This document shows, in pieces, positions 33,383 through 42,044 of a stretch of 64,000 bases of DNA. The DNA comes from CALMEH01 sp964548225 (GTDB taxonomy: Bacteria; Acidobacteriota; Blastocatellia; Pyrinomonadales; Pyrinomonadaceae): positions 23,972-87,971 of the forward strand of contig CAZJQP010000009.1 in NCBI GenBank assembly GCA_964548225.1, read 5' to 3'. The notes beneath the pieces are model-generated. The model was not told where the DNA came from, made no database searches, and saw nothing but the letters and a program-made list of their open reading frames with translations. A program made the position numbers and the translations under genes. Every line of letters begins with the position of its first letter. The stretch's first letter is position 1.

Positions 33383-33529
33383 GACTGGAGCGCAAGCGTC
33401 CTCGCTTGCAATGAGCGTCGTTTTTTGACGCGAAAAAGCCGCGATTTACTCGAAACTTTTAGAAAACTCAACACTTTTGCGCCGCAAAAAACGCAACGCA
33501 TTGCAAGCGAGGACGCTTGCGCTCCAGTC
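33383..33529. mobile_element. TIR element copy B (147 bp)
   Basis: GACTGGAGCGCAAGCGTCCT at the left and AGGACGCTTGCGCTCCAGTC at the right are exact complements, with CGCTTGCAATG / CATTGCAAGCG continuing the arms. It ends 2 bp before the stop of the next gene and starts 9 bp upstream of the VOC start codon. Confidence 0.85.
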
Positions 33530-33531
33530 AA

Positions 33532-34575
33532 TTAGGCAAAAATCAATTCTGTTTCCTTTTCAAAGTTTAGCAATTCAAAAAGGCGGAAACCATCGCGGCG
33601 TGCGTTTCCGGCTTTGATTTTGAATTGTTTTTCGACAAAATCTTCGCCCATTTGCGAATCCGTTACCGAACCGGCGACGACATCAATTTCGATGCCGAAA
33701 CTTTTCAAAACCTGCATTCCGCCGATTACGCCGACATAATCCGAAGCGCAAAAAACAAACGATTTCATCGCTTCTCTAATTTCAAAATCGCGCAAAACCG
33801 AATCAACTGCGTAGCCGCCGACAATGCCGTCGCCGAGTTCGACGACGATTAAGTCAGGCTCGAACGAATTTAAATGATTCAAAATCGCCTTTGCCACAGG
33901 CGCGAGATTTTCGACATCAACCGTCGAAGGTAAGCCGCAATCTAAAAAACTCGCCGTCCGAAACGCGCCGTGGTCTTGCATGTTCAAAGTGTCGCGCAAA
34001 CACGCCACGCCCGACATTTTTGCGGCGCAAACTTTCAAGCCCGAATGCGCGGCTTGTTTGATAATTTCGGTTGCCGCAACTGTTTTGCCTGAATTCATAC
34101 AAGTTCCCGCCACAACAACAATCGGCGCGGATTCTTTGAGAAAGTTTGTCGGCTTCAAAGCATCATTGGCAATATTCAAAATATTTTCAAACTTATCACA
34201 AGCAATGCCCAAAACTTCAACTTCAATCGCGTCCGACAAGCTGGAATGATGACCTTTGCAAATGCCGATAACGCCGCCCATATTGAGCAGATGAAGTTTA
34301 TCGCCTGCCTTTACCGATTCGGGAACGTCGCCGACAAAACCTTTGAGCGCACGGCGTTTGCCCAAGACACCGATTAAAATATCGTGGCGATTGATTTTCG
34401 CCAGCCGTCCGCTCGGCAATTCCAAATTGCCGTAAGTTACCGATTCGCTCAGTGCGCGGACGATCACCACGTCGCCCGCTTTCGGCGCGAAATATTCTTC
34501 AATGCCGGCAACTTTTTTAGTCAAATTCAAAGGCGAAGTCGCCGAACCGATTTTGTCTGCTTCTAAAAATTTCAT
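33532..34575 (-). CDS. P-loop NTPase of unknown function, coupled to argR
   Basis: 347 residues. The N-terminal about 150 residues form a beta-rich part; a Walker-A-like VVVAGTCMNSGKTVAATEII follows near residue 156, and a later VVELGDGIVGGYAVDS resembles the second nucleotide-binding strand of dethiobiotin synthetase/CobQ-like enzymes. It probably binds ATP or GTP in a ligase-type or regulatory reaction. The start codon overlaps the argR stop by 4 bp, so the two are made together, perhaps tying it to arginine metabolism. I cannot name the family. Confidence 0.75.
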   Translation of the reverse strand: MKFLEADKIGSATSPLNLTKKVAGIEEYFAPKAGDVVIVRALSESVTYGNLELPSGRLAKINRHDILIGVLGKRRALKGFVGDVPESVKAGDKLHLLNMGGVIGICKGHHSSLSDAIEVEVLGIACDKFENILNIANDALKPTNFLKESAPIVVVAGTCMNSGKTVAATEIIKQAAHSGLKVCAAKMSGVACLRDTLNMQDHGAFRTASFLDCGLPSTVDVENLAPVAKAILNHLNSFEPDLIVVELGDGIVGGYAVDSVLRDFEIREAMKSFVFCASDYVGVIGGMQVLKSFGIEIDVVAGSVTDSQMGEDFVEKQFKIKAGNARRDGFRLFELLNFEKETELIFA

Positions 34576-34991
34576 TCCGTTTCCTTAAAAACTCCCCAAA
34601 TCTTTTTCATCGCCGATTTTTGCGCTTTCGCGTCTTTAACGGCGATGAAAATCGTGTCGTCGCCCGCGATTGTGCCAACGATTTCGGCGATTTTTTCGCG
34701 GTCAATCTGCACCGCCACCGCCGAAGCCAAACCGCTTTCGCATCTTGCAACAATCAGATTTGCGCCCGCAGTTTCGAGTCCGACAAAGCCGAAACGCGCA
34801 TCTGTTTTGTTTGGAATTGCATAAAACTTCCCTTTTTTGACGATTCCGAGTTCGTCCAAATCGCGTGAAACGCTCGATTGTGTCGCCTCAAATCCGGCTT
34901 CCGCAAGCGATTTTGTCAATTCTTCTTGCGTTCCGATATTTTTTGCGTTGATTAAATTTATGATTGCTTCTTGTCTTTGCGCTTTAATCAT
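34572..34991 (-). CDS. argR: arginine repressor
   Basis: 139 residues from the ATG at 34991. A longer frame to 35129 reads through the ARG-box-like site and a repeat and is rejected. The winged-helix half has KAQRQEAIINLINAKNIGTQ and TQSSVSRDLDELGIVK. The C-terminal half contains GTIAGDDTIFIAVKD, where the family has the arginine-binding and trimer interface residues GTIAGDDT. It should repress arginine synthesis genes when arginine is bound. It is followed by the coupled P-loop gene. Confidence 0.93.
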   Translation of the reverse strand: MIKAQRQEAIINLINAKNIGTQEELTKSLAEAGFEATQSSVSRDLDELGIVKKGKFYAIPNKTDARFGFVGLETAGANLIVARCESGLASAVAVQIDREKIAEIVGTIAGDDTIFIAVKDAKAQKSAMKKIWGVFKETE

Positions 34992-35012
34992 CTCGAATTT
35001 TATTAAAACATT

Positions 35013-35042
35013 TATGCAAAAATATTGCAAATTATTTGCATA
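35013..35042 (-). promoter_or_regulatory. ARG-box-like operator upstream of argR
   Basis: Read on the minus strand, TATGCAAATAATTTGCAA is followed by TATTTTTGCATA: overlapping dyads of TATGCAAA/TTTGCATA halves resembling ArgR boxes of other bacteria (A/T core flanked by TGAAT/TGCAA halves). Centred about 35 bp upstream of the start, as expected for self-control. Confidence 0.55.
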
Positions 35043-35074
35043 GACGCATATTTGGGATGATTGGTTGCAGAAAA

Positions 35075-35210
35075 GACTGAAACGCAAGTGTCCTCGCTTG
35101 CAATGAGCGAAGCAAAAAAGCCTTTGCATAAATTCAAATTGAATTTATGCAAAGGCTTTACGCCGCTGAAAAACGCGCCGTTTGCAAGCGGGGACGCTTG
35201 CGCTCCAGTC
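35075..35210. mobile_element. TIR element copy C (136 bp) with a palindrome inside
   Basis: The left end is decayed (GACTGAAACGCAAGTGTCCT) and the right end is intact (GGGGACGCTTGCGCTCCAGT, then C). Its centre holds a perfect palindrome of 21-bp arms (35117-35137 and 35139-35159) absent from the other copies, so one repeat seems to have entered another. The element ends 2 bp before the pilB stop. Confidence 0.8.
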
Positions 35211-35212
35211 TT

Positions 35213-36889
35213 TTAGCGCACTTCTTCGACAAAAGTTACACGGTTTATTTCGTGGAGTGTTGTTTGTCCTTTGAAAACTTTTTTCACCGCTGCCGCCCGA
35301 AGACTCGAAAGTCCTTCTTTTTCGGCTTCACGGCGGATTTCTGAACCCGGACGACGTTCGATAATCATTTCGCGGATTTTGTCTGACATATCGAGGAGTT
35401 CGTGAATCGCCGTTCTGCCACGATAACCCGTGTGGTTGCAAGCATCACAACCGACGCTCATTAAAAAAGTGTTTTGATTTTTGATTTCAGGGCGTAACCC
35501 GGAAATGTGCATTTCTTCGTCTGTGGGAACGTAAGCGCGTTTGCACGTCGGGCAAAGTTTGCGAACTAATCTTTGCGCTAAAACACAGTTAAGCGCGGCG
35601 ACAAAGTTATACAAATCTACATTCATATTCAAAAAACGCCCGATAACGTCAATCACGTTATTGGCGTGAACCGTCGTGAAAACAAGGTGTCCGGTGAGCG
35701 CGGAGTTAATCGCAATTTGCGCGGTTTCTTCGTCGCGGATTTCGCCGACCATCACTTTATCGGGATCGTGGCGCAAAATCGAACGAAGTCCACGCGCAAA
35801 CGTCAAACCTTTTTTCTCATTAACCGGAATTTGCATAATTCCCGCAAGTTGATATTCCACCGGGTCTTCAATCGTGATGATTTTGTCTTCGATGTTGCGA
35901 ATTTCGTTTAATGCACCGTAAAGCGTCGTCGTTTTACCGGAACCTGTCGGACCTGTTACGAGAACCATTCCGTAAGGTTCTTTGATGTAAAGCCTAAATC
36001 TACGCAAATCTTCTTCGTCAAATCCGACGACTTCAAGACTAAGATTCTTAAATTCTTCCGAAATTTGTTCTTTATCCAAAATACGAATAACGCAATTTTC
36101 ACCGAAAACAGCCGGAAGAATCGAAACACGAAAATCAACCGTTCTGCCTTTGTAACGCACACGAAATCTGCCGTCTTGGGGAATTCTTCGCTCGGCAATG
36201 TCCAATTCGGACATAACTTTGATACGCGAAATCAAAGTTTGATGAAATGCAATATCAATCGGATCAACCTTTTGATAAAGCGCACCGTCAATGCGGAATT
36301 TTACGGCAACGTCGCGGTCGCCGGCTTCGATGTGAATGTCGGAGGCACGAGATTCCATCGCGTTATAAACAATCGTGTCAACCAATTTAATAATCGGCGA
36401 CATATCCGAATCGCTCGCAAGTCGGTCTAAATCAAGAACTTCTTCGCCTTGGTCGGTTTCTTTAACGAGAGAAATCTTAAAAGTTGAAGCCGCTTCCTGC
36501 AAAACTCTTTGCGTTGCATCGCCTTTTTTCAAAACGACATCAATTGCTCCTTGAGTTGCAACATATGGCAAAATTCGCACGTTCAAGACATTTTCAAGTT
36601 CGTCCAAACGCTCCAAATTTGATGGATCAGCCATCGCCGCGTGCAGATTTCTGCCTTCTTTTTTCAGCGGAACGAAATGATTTTTGAGCATCAAATCAAC
36701 CGGAATTTTCGCCAACTCTTCATAATCAATCGGCGATTCTTTGTCCGGCGGAAGCAAATCAATGTAAGGCAGACGGTAACGCTTGGCAAGTTGTTTCGCC
36801 TGCACGACTTCCGGTGGCTCGTTATCTAAAAAATTCGTTGAAATTGTGGGCGCGGCTGTCGTTACCGTTCCGTTTGTTTGATTCTCCAT
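35213..36889 (-). CDS. pilB: type IV pilus / type II secretion assembly ATPase
   Basis: 558 residues. An N-terminal GspE-N/MshEN-like part (about 28-130) is followed by the ATPase core with Walker A GPTGSGKTT (313-321), an Asp box (TIEDPVEYQLAG), Walker B region (GEIRDEETAQIA) and His box (TGHLVFTTVHAN). A zinc tetracysteine module (LCPTCKRAY ... CDACNHTGYRG) lies near 460-505. It is a hexameric motor that drives pilus extension from the inner membrane. It lies 20 bp downstream of pilC in the same direction. GspE of a secretion system is the alternative. Confidence 0.92.
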   Translation of the reverse strand: MENQTNGTVTTAAPTISTNFLDNEPPEVVQAKQLAKRYRLPYIDLLPPDKESPIDYEELAKIPVDLMLKNHFVPLKKEGRNLHAAMADPSNLERLDELENVLNVRILPYVATQGAIDVVLKKGDATQRVLQEAASTFKISLVKETDQGEEVLDLDRLASDSDMSPIIKLVDTIVYNAMESRASDIHIEAGDRDVAVKFRIDGALYQKVDPIDIAFHQTLISRIKVMSELDIAERRIPQDGRFRVRYKGRTVDFRVSILPAVFGENCVIRILDKEQISEEFKNLSLEVVGFDEEDLRRFRLYIKEPYGMVLVTGPTGSGKTTTLYGALNEIRNIEDKIITIEDPVEYQLAGIMQIPVNEKKGLTFARGLRSILRHDPDKVMVGEIRDEETAQIAINSALTGHLVFTTVHANNVIDVIGRFLNMNVDLYNFVAALNCVLAQRLVRKLCPTCKRAYVPTDEEMHISGLRPEIKNQNTFLMSVGCDACNHTGYRGRTAIHELLDMSDKIREMIIERRPGSEIRREAEKEGLSSLRAAAVKKVFKGQTTLHEINRVTFVEEVR

Positions 36890-36909
36890 AATTTTTACTT
36901 TTTACTTTA

Positions 36910-38145
36910 CTATTTCCTGCCACCCATCGGTCCTGACGAAATTGTCTGAATAATTGGCAGATAAATTGCCAGCAGAATCGTAATGACAATGCCAGCCATA
37001 ACTACCAAAATCACAGGTTCGAGCAGAGTTGTTAATTGTTCGAGACGCACTTCGGCTTCGGCATCGTAAAAGTTGGCAACTTCATCGAGCATTTCGCGCA
37101 AACTGCCGGAGTTTTCGCCAATACCAATCATATCGAGCGCGAGTTCGGGCATCCAATTGGCTTTTTCTAAGGCTTCAGTGAACATTCGACCCTCACGAAT
37201 CAATGGCAAAACGGCTTGCGAACGCCGGCGAAGTTCGAGATTGTTTATCGCTTGGGAAGCAATTTCCCAAGCGTCCGGCACGGTAATTCCACCCGAAATC
37301 AGCGTCGAAAGCGAACGCGCAAGCTGTGCCGTTGTCATTTGTTTTATCAAATTTCCGGCAATCGGCAAGCGCAATAAAAATTTACCCAAAAGCAATTTCC
37401 CGCCCGGCGTTCTTAGCCAAAGAACGAGGGAAAAAATTAAAATAATGGTCAGCGGCAAAAGCCATAAAATATTATTTGCAATCGTCGTTGAAAATGCTAA
37501 AACAACAATCGTAACCGTCGGCAACCCTTGCTTGGCATTTAAACCTTTGAAAAGATCGCTCATTCGCGGCACGATGTAAAGCGTCAGAAACGCAACCATA
37601 ATCGAAGCCGCAACCAACAAAAAAAGCGGATAAGCCAACGCACCGCGAAGTTTTCGGGCTACGCCGACACTGCGTTTGAGATAATCAACATACCGCGCCA
37701 AAACATCATCCAACGCACCCGATTTTTCGCCCGCCAAGATGGAAGCCGTGTAAATTTTCGGAAAAGTCCCTTGCGCTTCAAAGGCTTCGGAAAGCGGAAC
37801 ACCGCTTTTGATTTTTTCTTCGACATCCGCCAAAGTTGCTCGAAGCCCAGCCGAGCCGGAACGGTTTTTCAGCAAATTAACGGCTTGAAGCACCGGAATT
37901 CCGGCGCGAAGAAGCGCGGAAAATTGCTGATTAAAAAGCAAAAAATCCCCTTGTTTGACGCGATTTTTATTGCCCGAACCACCCGACAAAACTGCTGATA
38001 AACCTTTTTCAGCGGACGAAACCGCAAAAACCTTAAAGCCTTCGCCTTCGAGCCGCGCCTTCGCCTCTGCCGCGGCAGTTGCTTCAACAACCCGTGTCAT
38101 TATCTCGCCCGAAGGCGTTCCTAAACGACAAATAAATTCAGCCAT
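36910..38145 (-). CDS. pilC: type IV pilus / type II secretion inner-membrane platform protein
   Basis: 411 residues of the GspF/PilC family, with two repeated T2SSF domains: first about 70-195 (FLLFNQQFSALLRAGIPVLQ ... LAYPLFLLVAASIMVAFLTL), second about 275-400 (LARSLSTLISGGITVPDAWE ... ending in a C-terminal membrane helix VILVVMAGIVITILLAIYLP). It is the platform on which the PilB motor acts. The N-terminal 60 residues form a small extra domain often seen in this family. The start codon abuts the arm of a word hairpin. Confidence 0.92.
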   Translation of the reverse strand: MAEFICRLGTPSGEIMTRVVEATAAAEAKARLEGEGFKVFAVSSAEKGLSAVLSGGSGNKNRVKQGDFLLFNQQFSALLRAGIPVLQAVNLLKNRSGSAGLRATLADVEEKIKSGVPLSEAFEAQGTFPKIYTASILAGEKSGALDDVLARYVDYLKRSVGVARKLRGALAYPLFLLVAASIMVAFLTLYIVPRMSDLFKGLNAKQGLPTVTIVVLAFSTTIANNILWLLPLTIILIFSLVLWLRTPGGKLLLGKFLLRLPIAGNLIKQMTTAQLARSLSTLISGGITVPDAWEIASQAINNLELRRRSQAVLPLIREGRMFTEALEKANWMPELALDMIGIGENSGSLREMLDEVANFYDAEAEVRLEQLTTLLEPVILVVMAGIVITILLAIYLPIIQTISSGPMGGRK

Positions 38146-38283
38146 AATTCGATTTTGGATTTTAGATTTTAGATTTTGGATTTGTCAAAAACTCAACTCT
38201 CCAATTTAAGGTTTGGTTCTTAAGCGGTTAGATTGTCATTTATGATAATTCAATCCAAAATCTAAAATCCAAAATCGAATTAT
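38146..38283. repeat. word hairpin (GATTTTGG / CCAAAATC words) upstream of pilC
   Basis: AATTCGATTTTGGATTTTAG words (38146-38182) face AATCCAAAATCTAAAATCCA words (38249-38281), with about 65 bp between. The right arm shares 25 identical bases with the insertion in thrC. It fills the left half of the gap between divergent pilC and the VWA gene. Confidence 0.85.
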
Positions 38284-38371
38284 ATCACGTCTTTTTTCTC
38301 GATAAGTTGCGCCGAAAATAATTATTCGCACGAAACAACGAATTTTATTTATCAAACATCAAAAAAATATC

Positions 38372-38400
38372 TTGCGGATTTAAAAATTGTTACATAAAAT
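38372..38400 (+). promoter_or_regulatory. promoter for the first VWA gene
   Basis: TTGCGG (38372-38377), 17-bp spacer, TAAAAT (38395-38400), 23 bp before the ATG. Confidence 0.5.
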
Positions 38401-38423
38401 AGAATAAACTTAGTTGGGAGATT

Positions 38424-39428
38424 ATGGCTGTGAAAAATTTTCAAATTGTCAGCCGCTTTTGCTCCGTGCATCAGTGGAATTTTTTAATTCTCGTCCTTTT
38501 TTTGTCGTGTATTTCGGTTGCCAACGCGCAAACACCGACACCAACGCCTGAAAACAGTTCGCCTGTGGAAGATAAAGGCACAATTAATGTGCAAACCGAC
38601 CTCGTAACTTTAACTTTAACAGTTACAGACCTTTATGGTCGCTACGTTTCGGGACTGACCAAAGACGCTTTTACCGTTTTTGATAATAATGAACAACAAG
38701 AAATTACTTTTTTTTCAGATGCAGATGCGCCCGTTTCGCTCGGAATCCTGTTTGACACTTCCGATTCGATGAGCGGCGAAAAAATCCGCAAAGCACAAAA
38801 AGCCCTTGAGCGTTTTATAAATACAAGTCATCCGAACGACGAATATTTTTTGATTGCCTTCAACAGCCGCGCTCAACTTTTGCTCGACCGCACACGCGAC
38901 GGCGAAACCGTTTTACGAAAACTGACTTTGGTTGACCCGAAAAATAATACTGCGCTTTATGATGCTTGTTATCTCGGCGTTGAAAAAGTTACACGCGGCA
39001 CTCATCAGAAAAAAGCGATGCTGATTATTTCGGATGGACAAGACAATGCTTCGCGTTATAATTTTAACGAAGTGCGCCGTCTTTTGAAAGAATCGGACGT
39101 AATTGTTTATGCCGTCGGTATTTTGGACGGGCGCGACACGGGAACTCAAGAAGGAATGATTGGTCAGGCTTATTTGGACGAACTCGCTTCGATTACAGGT
39201 GGAAAATCTTTCTATCCGCAAACCGATGTTGAAATGGATGAAATATTTGAACGCATCGCGCTCGAACTTCGCCATCAATATTCAATAGGTTATACACCGA
39301 AAGATTTTAAACCCGACGGAAAATTGCATAAAGTAAAAGTTAAGGTCAAACCTCCACGCGGTTTGCCGCGTCTAACGGTTCGCGCACGGGAAAGCTATAT
39401 TGCGACCCCGAAAACCGATTATAAATAA
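38424..39428 (+). CDS. exported VWA protein of acidobacterial type (first)
   Basis: 334 residues. A hydrophobic segment at about 20-36 (FLILVLFLSCISVANA) with an A-x-A-like end indicates export. A Pro/Thr-rich linker leads to the motif GLTKDAFTVFDNNEQQEITF, the start of the VWFA-related acidobacterial domain. The VWA fold then shows the MIDAS residues FDTSDSMSG, and DGQDNAS in the third ion-contact region. Such proteins are surface or periplasmic and bind partners through a metal ion; the partner is not known. The paralogue follows at 39508. Confidence 0.88.
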   Translation: MAVKNFQIVSRFCSVHQWNFLILVLFLSCISVANAQTPTPTPENSSPVEDKGTINVQTDLVTLTLTVTDLYGRYVSGLTKDAFTVFDNNEQQEITFFSDADAPVSLGILFDTSDSMSGEKIRKAQKALERFINTSHPNDEYFLIAFNSRAQLLLDRTRDGETVLRKLTLVDPKNNTALYDACYLGVEKVTRGTHQKKAMLIISDGQDNASRYNFNEVRRLLKESDVIVYAVGILDGRDTGTQEGMIGQAYLDELASITGGKSFYPQTDVEMDEIFERIALELRHQYSIGYTPKDFKPDGKLHKVKVKVKPPRGLPRLTVRARESYIATPKTDYK

Positions 39429-39435
39429 TTGAATT

Positions 39436-39497
39436 GGCTTTTAGTCTTCGGTCTTTGATTTACTCAAAAAATCAAAAACCGAATCTCAAAGACCGAT
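39436..39497. repeat. word hairpin (GGTCTTTG / CAAAGACC words) between the VWA genes
   Basis: TTTTAGTCTTCGGTCTTTGA (39440-39459) faces TCAAAAACC and TCAAAGACC words (39471-39493). The same words occur in frame in three genes. Confidence 0.7.
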
Positions 39498-39507
39498 TTT
39501 GAATAAA

Positions 39508-40584
39508 ATGAAAAGAAAAAACCTGTATCTTTTATCAATAGTTTTCTGCATCGCACTCGTTTCGGCGTTTTATGGATTTCTGCAAGCGGACGCACAAACT
39601 TCCAATCCGCAAACCGTAGCCACACCAAGCCCGACTTCGACAAAGAAGCCGGTGCCGACGATTGTGCCTCCGCCGACACCTTCGCCAACACCGGAAGAAG
39701 ATGAAGGCACACTTGTTATTGAAACTGATATTGTCGGGCTTAATGTCCGTGTAATTGACCGCAACAATCGTCCGATAAACGGTCTGACAAAAAACGATTT
39801 TCAGGTTTATGAAGACAATGTTCTTCAAGAAATTGATTCATTTTCAAAAGCCGAAGTTCCAACTAATTACACGATGGTTATTGATAATTCCGGTTCGCTT
39901 CGGCAACAGCTTGAAAAAGTGATTGATGCCGGAAAAGTCATTATCGGCACAAACAAACCCGATGATGAAACGAGTATCATCCGTTTCGTCAGTTCGGATA
40001 AAATCGAAATCAAACAAGAGTTTACCAACGATAAAACCGAACTTTTCGATGCGCTCGACAATCTCTACATCGAAGGCGGACAGACGGCAATCATTGACGC
40101 AGTTTATCTCGCCGCACAAATGACCGACGAATACGAAAAATCACGCAACCCGAACGATAAAAAACGTCGCGCCGTGATTTTAGTTACGGACGGCGAAGAC
40201 CGCGATAGTTTTTATAACGAACAACAGCTTTTTGAAGTCCTGCGCGAATCGGACGTGCAGATTTATGTCATCGGATTTATCGGAGATTTGAGCAAAGAAG
40301 GTGGATTTATCGCAAAAAGTCCGCAAGAAAAAGCTAAAAACTTCTTAGAAAAAATGGCAAAGGAAACCGGCGGCAAAGCATATTTTCCGGCAACCGTCGG
40401 CGAACTTAATGGTATTGCTCAGGATATTGCCAGTGAATTGAGAACGCAATATTTGGTCAGCTACTATCCGACCAATACCAAAAAAGACGGATCAGTTCGC
40501 CAAATTAAAGTCGTCATTGCAGACGGACCAAATAAACAAAAACGCATCGCCGTAACTCGCACTTCGCGCAAAGCGGGAAATTAG
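39508..40584 (+). CDS. exported VWA protein of acidobacterial type (second)
   Basis: 358 residues from the ATG at 39508; the TTG three codons earlier is less likely. The signal segment (LYLLSIVFCIALVSAFYGFL) is followed by a linker rich in Pro and Thr, then GLTKNDFQVYEDNVLQEIDS and the VWA domain with the MIDAS loop in TMVIDNSGSLRQ and DGEDRDS further on. Layout and motifs copy those of the first VWA gene, so the pair arose by duplication. Same likely place in the periplasm or surface. Confidence 0.88.
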   Translation: MKRKNLYLLSIVFCIALVSAFYGFLQADAQTSNPQTVATPSPTSTKKPVPTIVPPPTPSPTPEEDEGTLVIETDIVGLNVRVIDRNNRPINGLTKNDFQVYEDNVLQEIDSFSKAEVPTNYTMVIDNSGSLRQQLEKVIDAGKVIIGTNKPDDETSIIRFVSSDKIEIKQEFTNDKTELFDALDNLYIEGGQTAIIDAVYLAAQMTDEYEKSRNPNDKKRRAVILVTDGEDRDSFYNEQQLFEVLRESDVQIYVIGFIGDLSKEGGFIAKSPQEKAKNFLEKMAKETGGKAYFPATVGELNGIAQDIASELRTQYLVSYYPTNTKKDGSVRQIKVVIADGPNKQKRIAVTRTSRKAGN

Positions 40585-40586
40585 AA

Positions 40587-40680
40587 AGTGAAAAACTAAA
40601 AACTAAAAGTGAATAGTGGAAGAAAAATCTTCCACTATTCACTTTTAGTTTTTAGTTTTTCACTATTTAGTTTTTCACTA
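40587..40680. repeat. word hairpin with perfect 37-bp arms after the VWA genes
   Basis: AGTGAAAAACTAAAAACTAA onward (40587-40623) is exactly complementary to 40628-40664 around a 4-nt AAAA loop, with one more TTTAGTTTTTCACTA word on the right (40665-40680). The TAG of the BMC gene lies in the last word. It separates convergent genes. Confidence 0.9.
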
Positions 40681-40995
40681 TTCCGGCACTGATCCCGAAA
40701 TCTTCTTCCGTGTAGTTTCGCCGGTTTCAATTACGGGAATGCCGTCAGCAACTTCTTCGTGCGGACGCGGAATGACGTGAACCGCCGTAACCGTGCCGAT
40801 TCTTCGCGCTGCCGCCGCGCCTGCGTCAACCGCCGCTTTAACCGCGCCGACTTCGCCACGCACAATCGCCGTAACCAATCCGGCATCAATCCGTTCATAG
40901 CCGACAAGCGTAACATTTGCCGCTTTAACCATCGCGTCTGCGGCTTCAATCATCGCCACCAAACCAAAACATTCAACCATTCCGAGTGCTTGCAT
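40678..40995 (-). CDS. bacterial microcompartment shell protein (BMC-H, first)
   Basis: 105 residues. The single BMC domain (about 1-78) starts ALGMVECFGLVAMIEAADAM and includes KAANVTLVGYERIDAGLVTA and GEVGAVKAAVDAGAAAARR; such proteins form hexamers that tile the shell. A 25-residue tail follows the usual IPRPHEEV end. It lies at the distal end of a small locus with an acylating aldehyde dehydrogenase and a second shell protein. Its last codons overlap a word hairpin. Confidence 0.93.
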   Translation of the reverse strand: MQALGMVECFGLVAMIEAADAMVKAANVTLVGYERIDAGLVTAIVRGEVGAVKAAVDAGAAAARRIGTVTAVHVIPRPHEEVADGIPVIETGETTRKKISGSVPE

Positions 40996-41017
40996 AATTT
41001 ACTTTTTTCTAAACAGT

Positions 41018-41452
41018 TTAATCGCTTGAAAAACTTGAACCACTGTCGCTTGAACCGCCCGAATCATAAGAACTGCCCGAATCATAAGAACCGCCCGAAT
41101 CGTAGCTCGAAGAATCGCTGTAACTGCTTTCCGCCGGCGGCGAATAACTATTTTCGCTTGTCGTTGATTCGTAATTTTCGACGATTGCCGTGCCTTCGTA
41201 AGCAGTTTGCTCCTTAGTTTCAGCAGTTTCATCTGTGTAATAACTGTTGTCAACAAAATCTACATCGTCGTCGGTTTCGTTATAAAAACCGTCTTGATTA
41301 TGTTGATTGGCATAATTTGTGCTATTCGGGCTTTCAATGAAATTCTTCGGCGAATTGCCACGATTTCTGCGCGAAATAAACCAAATCATCAACCCCAAAA
41401 ACGCCATTCCGCCGAAAAGTGCCAAAAATACCCCAATTGTTGCAGTTATCAT
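41018..41452 (-). CDS. single-span membrane protein with Ser/Tyr/Gly-rich tail
   Basis: 144 residues: an N-terminal membrane helix (ATIGVFLALFGGMAFLGLMI) with basic residues after it, then a long acidic polar part that ends in SYDSGGS-type repeats encoded by an 18-bp DNA repeat (about 41056-41117). Most of the protein would thus be disordered and cytoplasmic. It lies within the microcompartment locus. No family recognised; function unknown. Confidence 0.7.
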   Translation of the reverse strand: MITATIGVFLALFGGMAFLGLMIWFISRRNRGNSPKNFIESPNSTNYANQHNQDGFYNETDDDVDFVDNSYYTDETAETKEQTAYEGTAIVENYESTTSENSYSPPAESSYSDSSSYDSGGSYDSGSSYDSGGSSDSGSSFSSD

Positions 41453-41462
41453 AAAATATTCC

Positions 41463-42002
41463 TTATTTCATATAAATTGCCATGAAGAAAAGTCCGCCGG
41501 CAATTGAAATCAGAATTAAAGCGACCAACATAAACCACAGATTAGGCGCGTTTTCGTGTTCTTCCCATTCATATTCCTCGATGCGTTTTTTCTCGACGGC
41601 TTTAGCTTTTCGACGCATTGTTGCCGCCGATTTCAGTGGAGTTTCTTCTTTCGGCTTCTCGGAAGTTTTGTCAATTTTCGTTTCTTTCGCTTTTTCAATC
41701 GGCACGTCGAAAATATCTCCCGACGGTTTTTCAATTGGTGTTTCATCTGTCAAATCAGACGGTTTGGAAATCGGTTTATCAATTTTTCCTTGAACGGTCT
41801 CATCTAATTTGGTCGTTGTTTTAGGTTCGTCAGCCGCAATATTCTCCCGAAACCAACCACTGCTGACCGAATCGCCGTTGGTGGCGGACACGGCAACTTC
41901 CGCTTCGACTGCGCCGCCGCAGTGATAGCAAAAAAGTGCATCTTTCCGCACATCCGCCCCGCATTTCGCGCAAACTTTTTGTTCTACTAATGTTTCAGCC
42001 AT
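41463..42002 (-). CDS. zinc-ribbon protein with C-terminal membrane anchor
   Basis: 179 residues. The N-terminus reads CAKCGADVRKDALFCYHCGG, a four-cysteine zinc ribbon. A long charged, probably disordered part with several PIEK/PSD-type repeats follows. A C-terminal helix (WFMLVALILISIAGGLFFMA) anchors the protein in the membrane. It is placed between the aldehyde dehydrogenase and the 41018 membrane protein, all on one strand, so it may take part in the compartment or be a passenger. Function unknown. Confidence 0.72.
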   Translation of the reverse strand: MAETLVEQKVCAKCGADVRKDALFCYHCGGAVEAEVAVSATNGDSVSSGWFRENIAADEPKTTTKLDETVQGKIDKPISKPSDLTDETPIEKPSGDIFDVPIEKAKETKIDKTSEKPKEETPLKSAATMRRKAKAVEKKRIEEYEWEEHENAPNLWFMLVALILISIAGGLFFMAIYMK

Positions 42003-42044
42003 TATCTAATAAAATAAGCCGTTTCGGGGAAAATCTCCGACTTA

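Noticed and set aside
34992..35129. 46-codon N-terminal extension of argR
   Set aside because: It reads through the ARG-box-like site and into a TIR element. The conserved ArgR start is at 34991.
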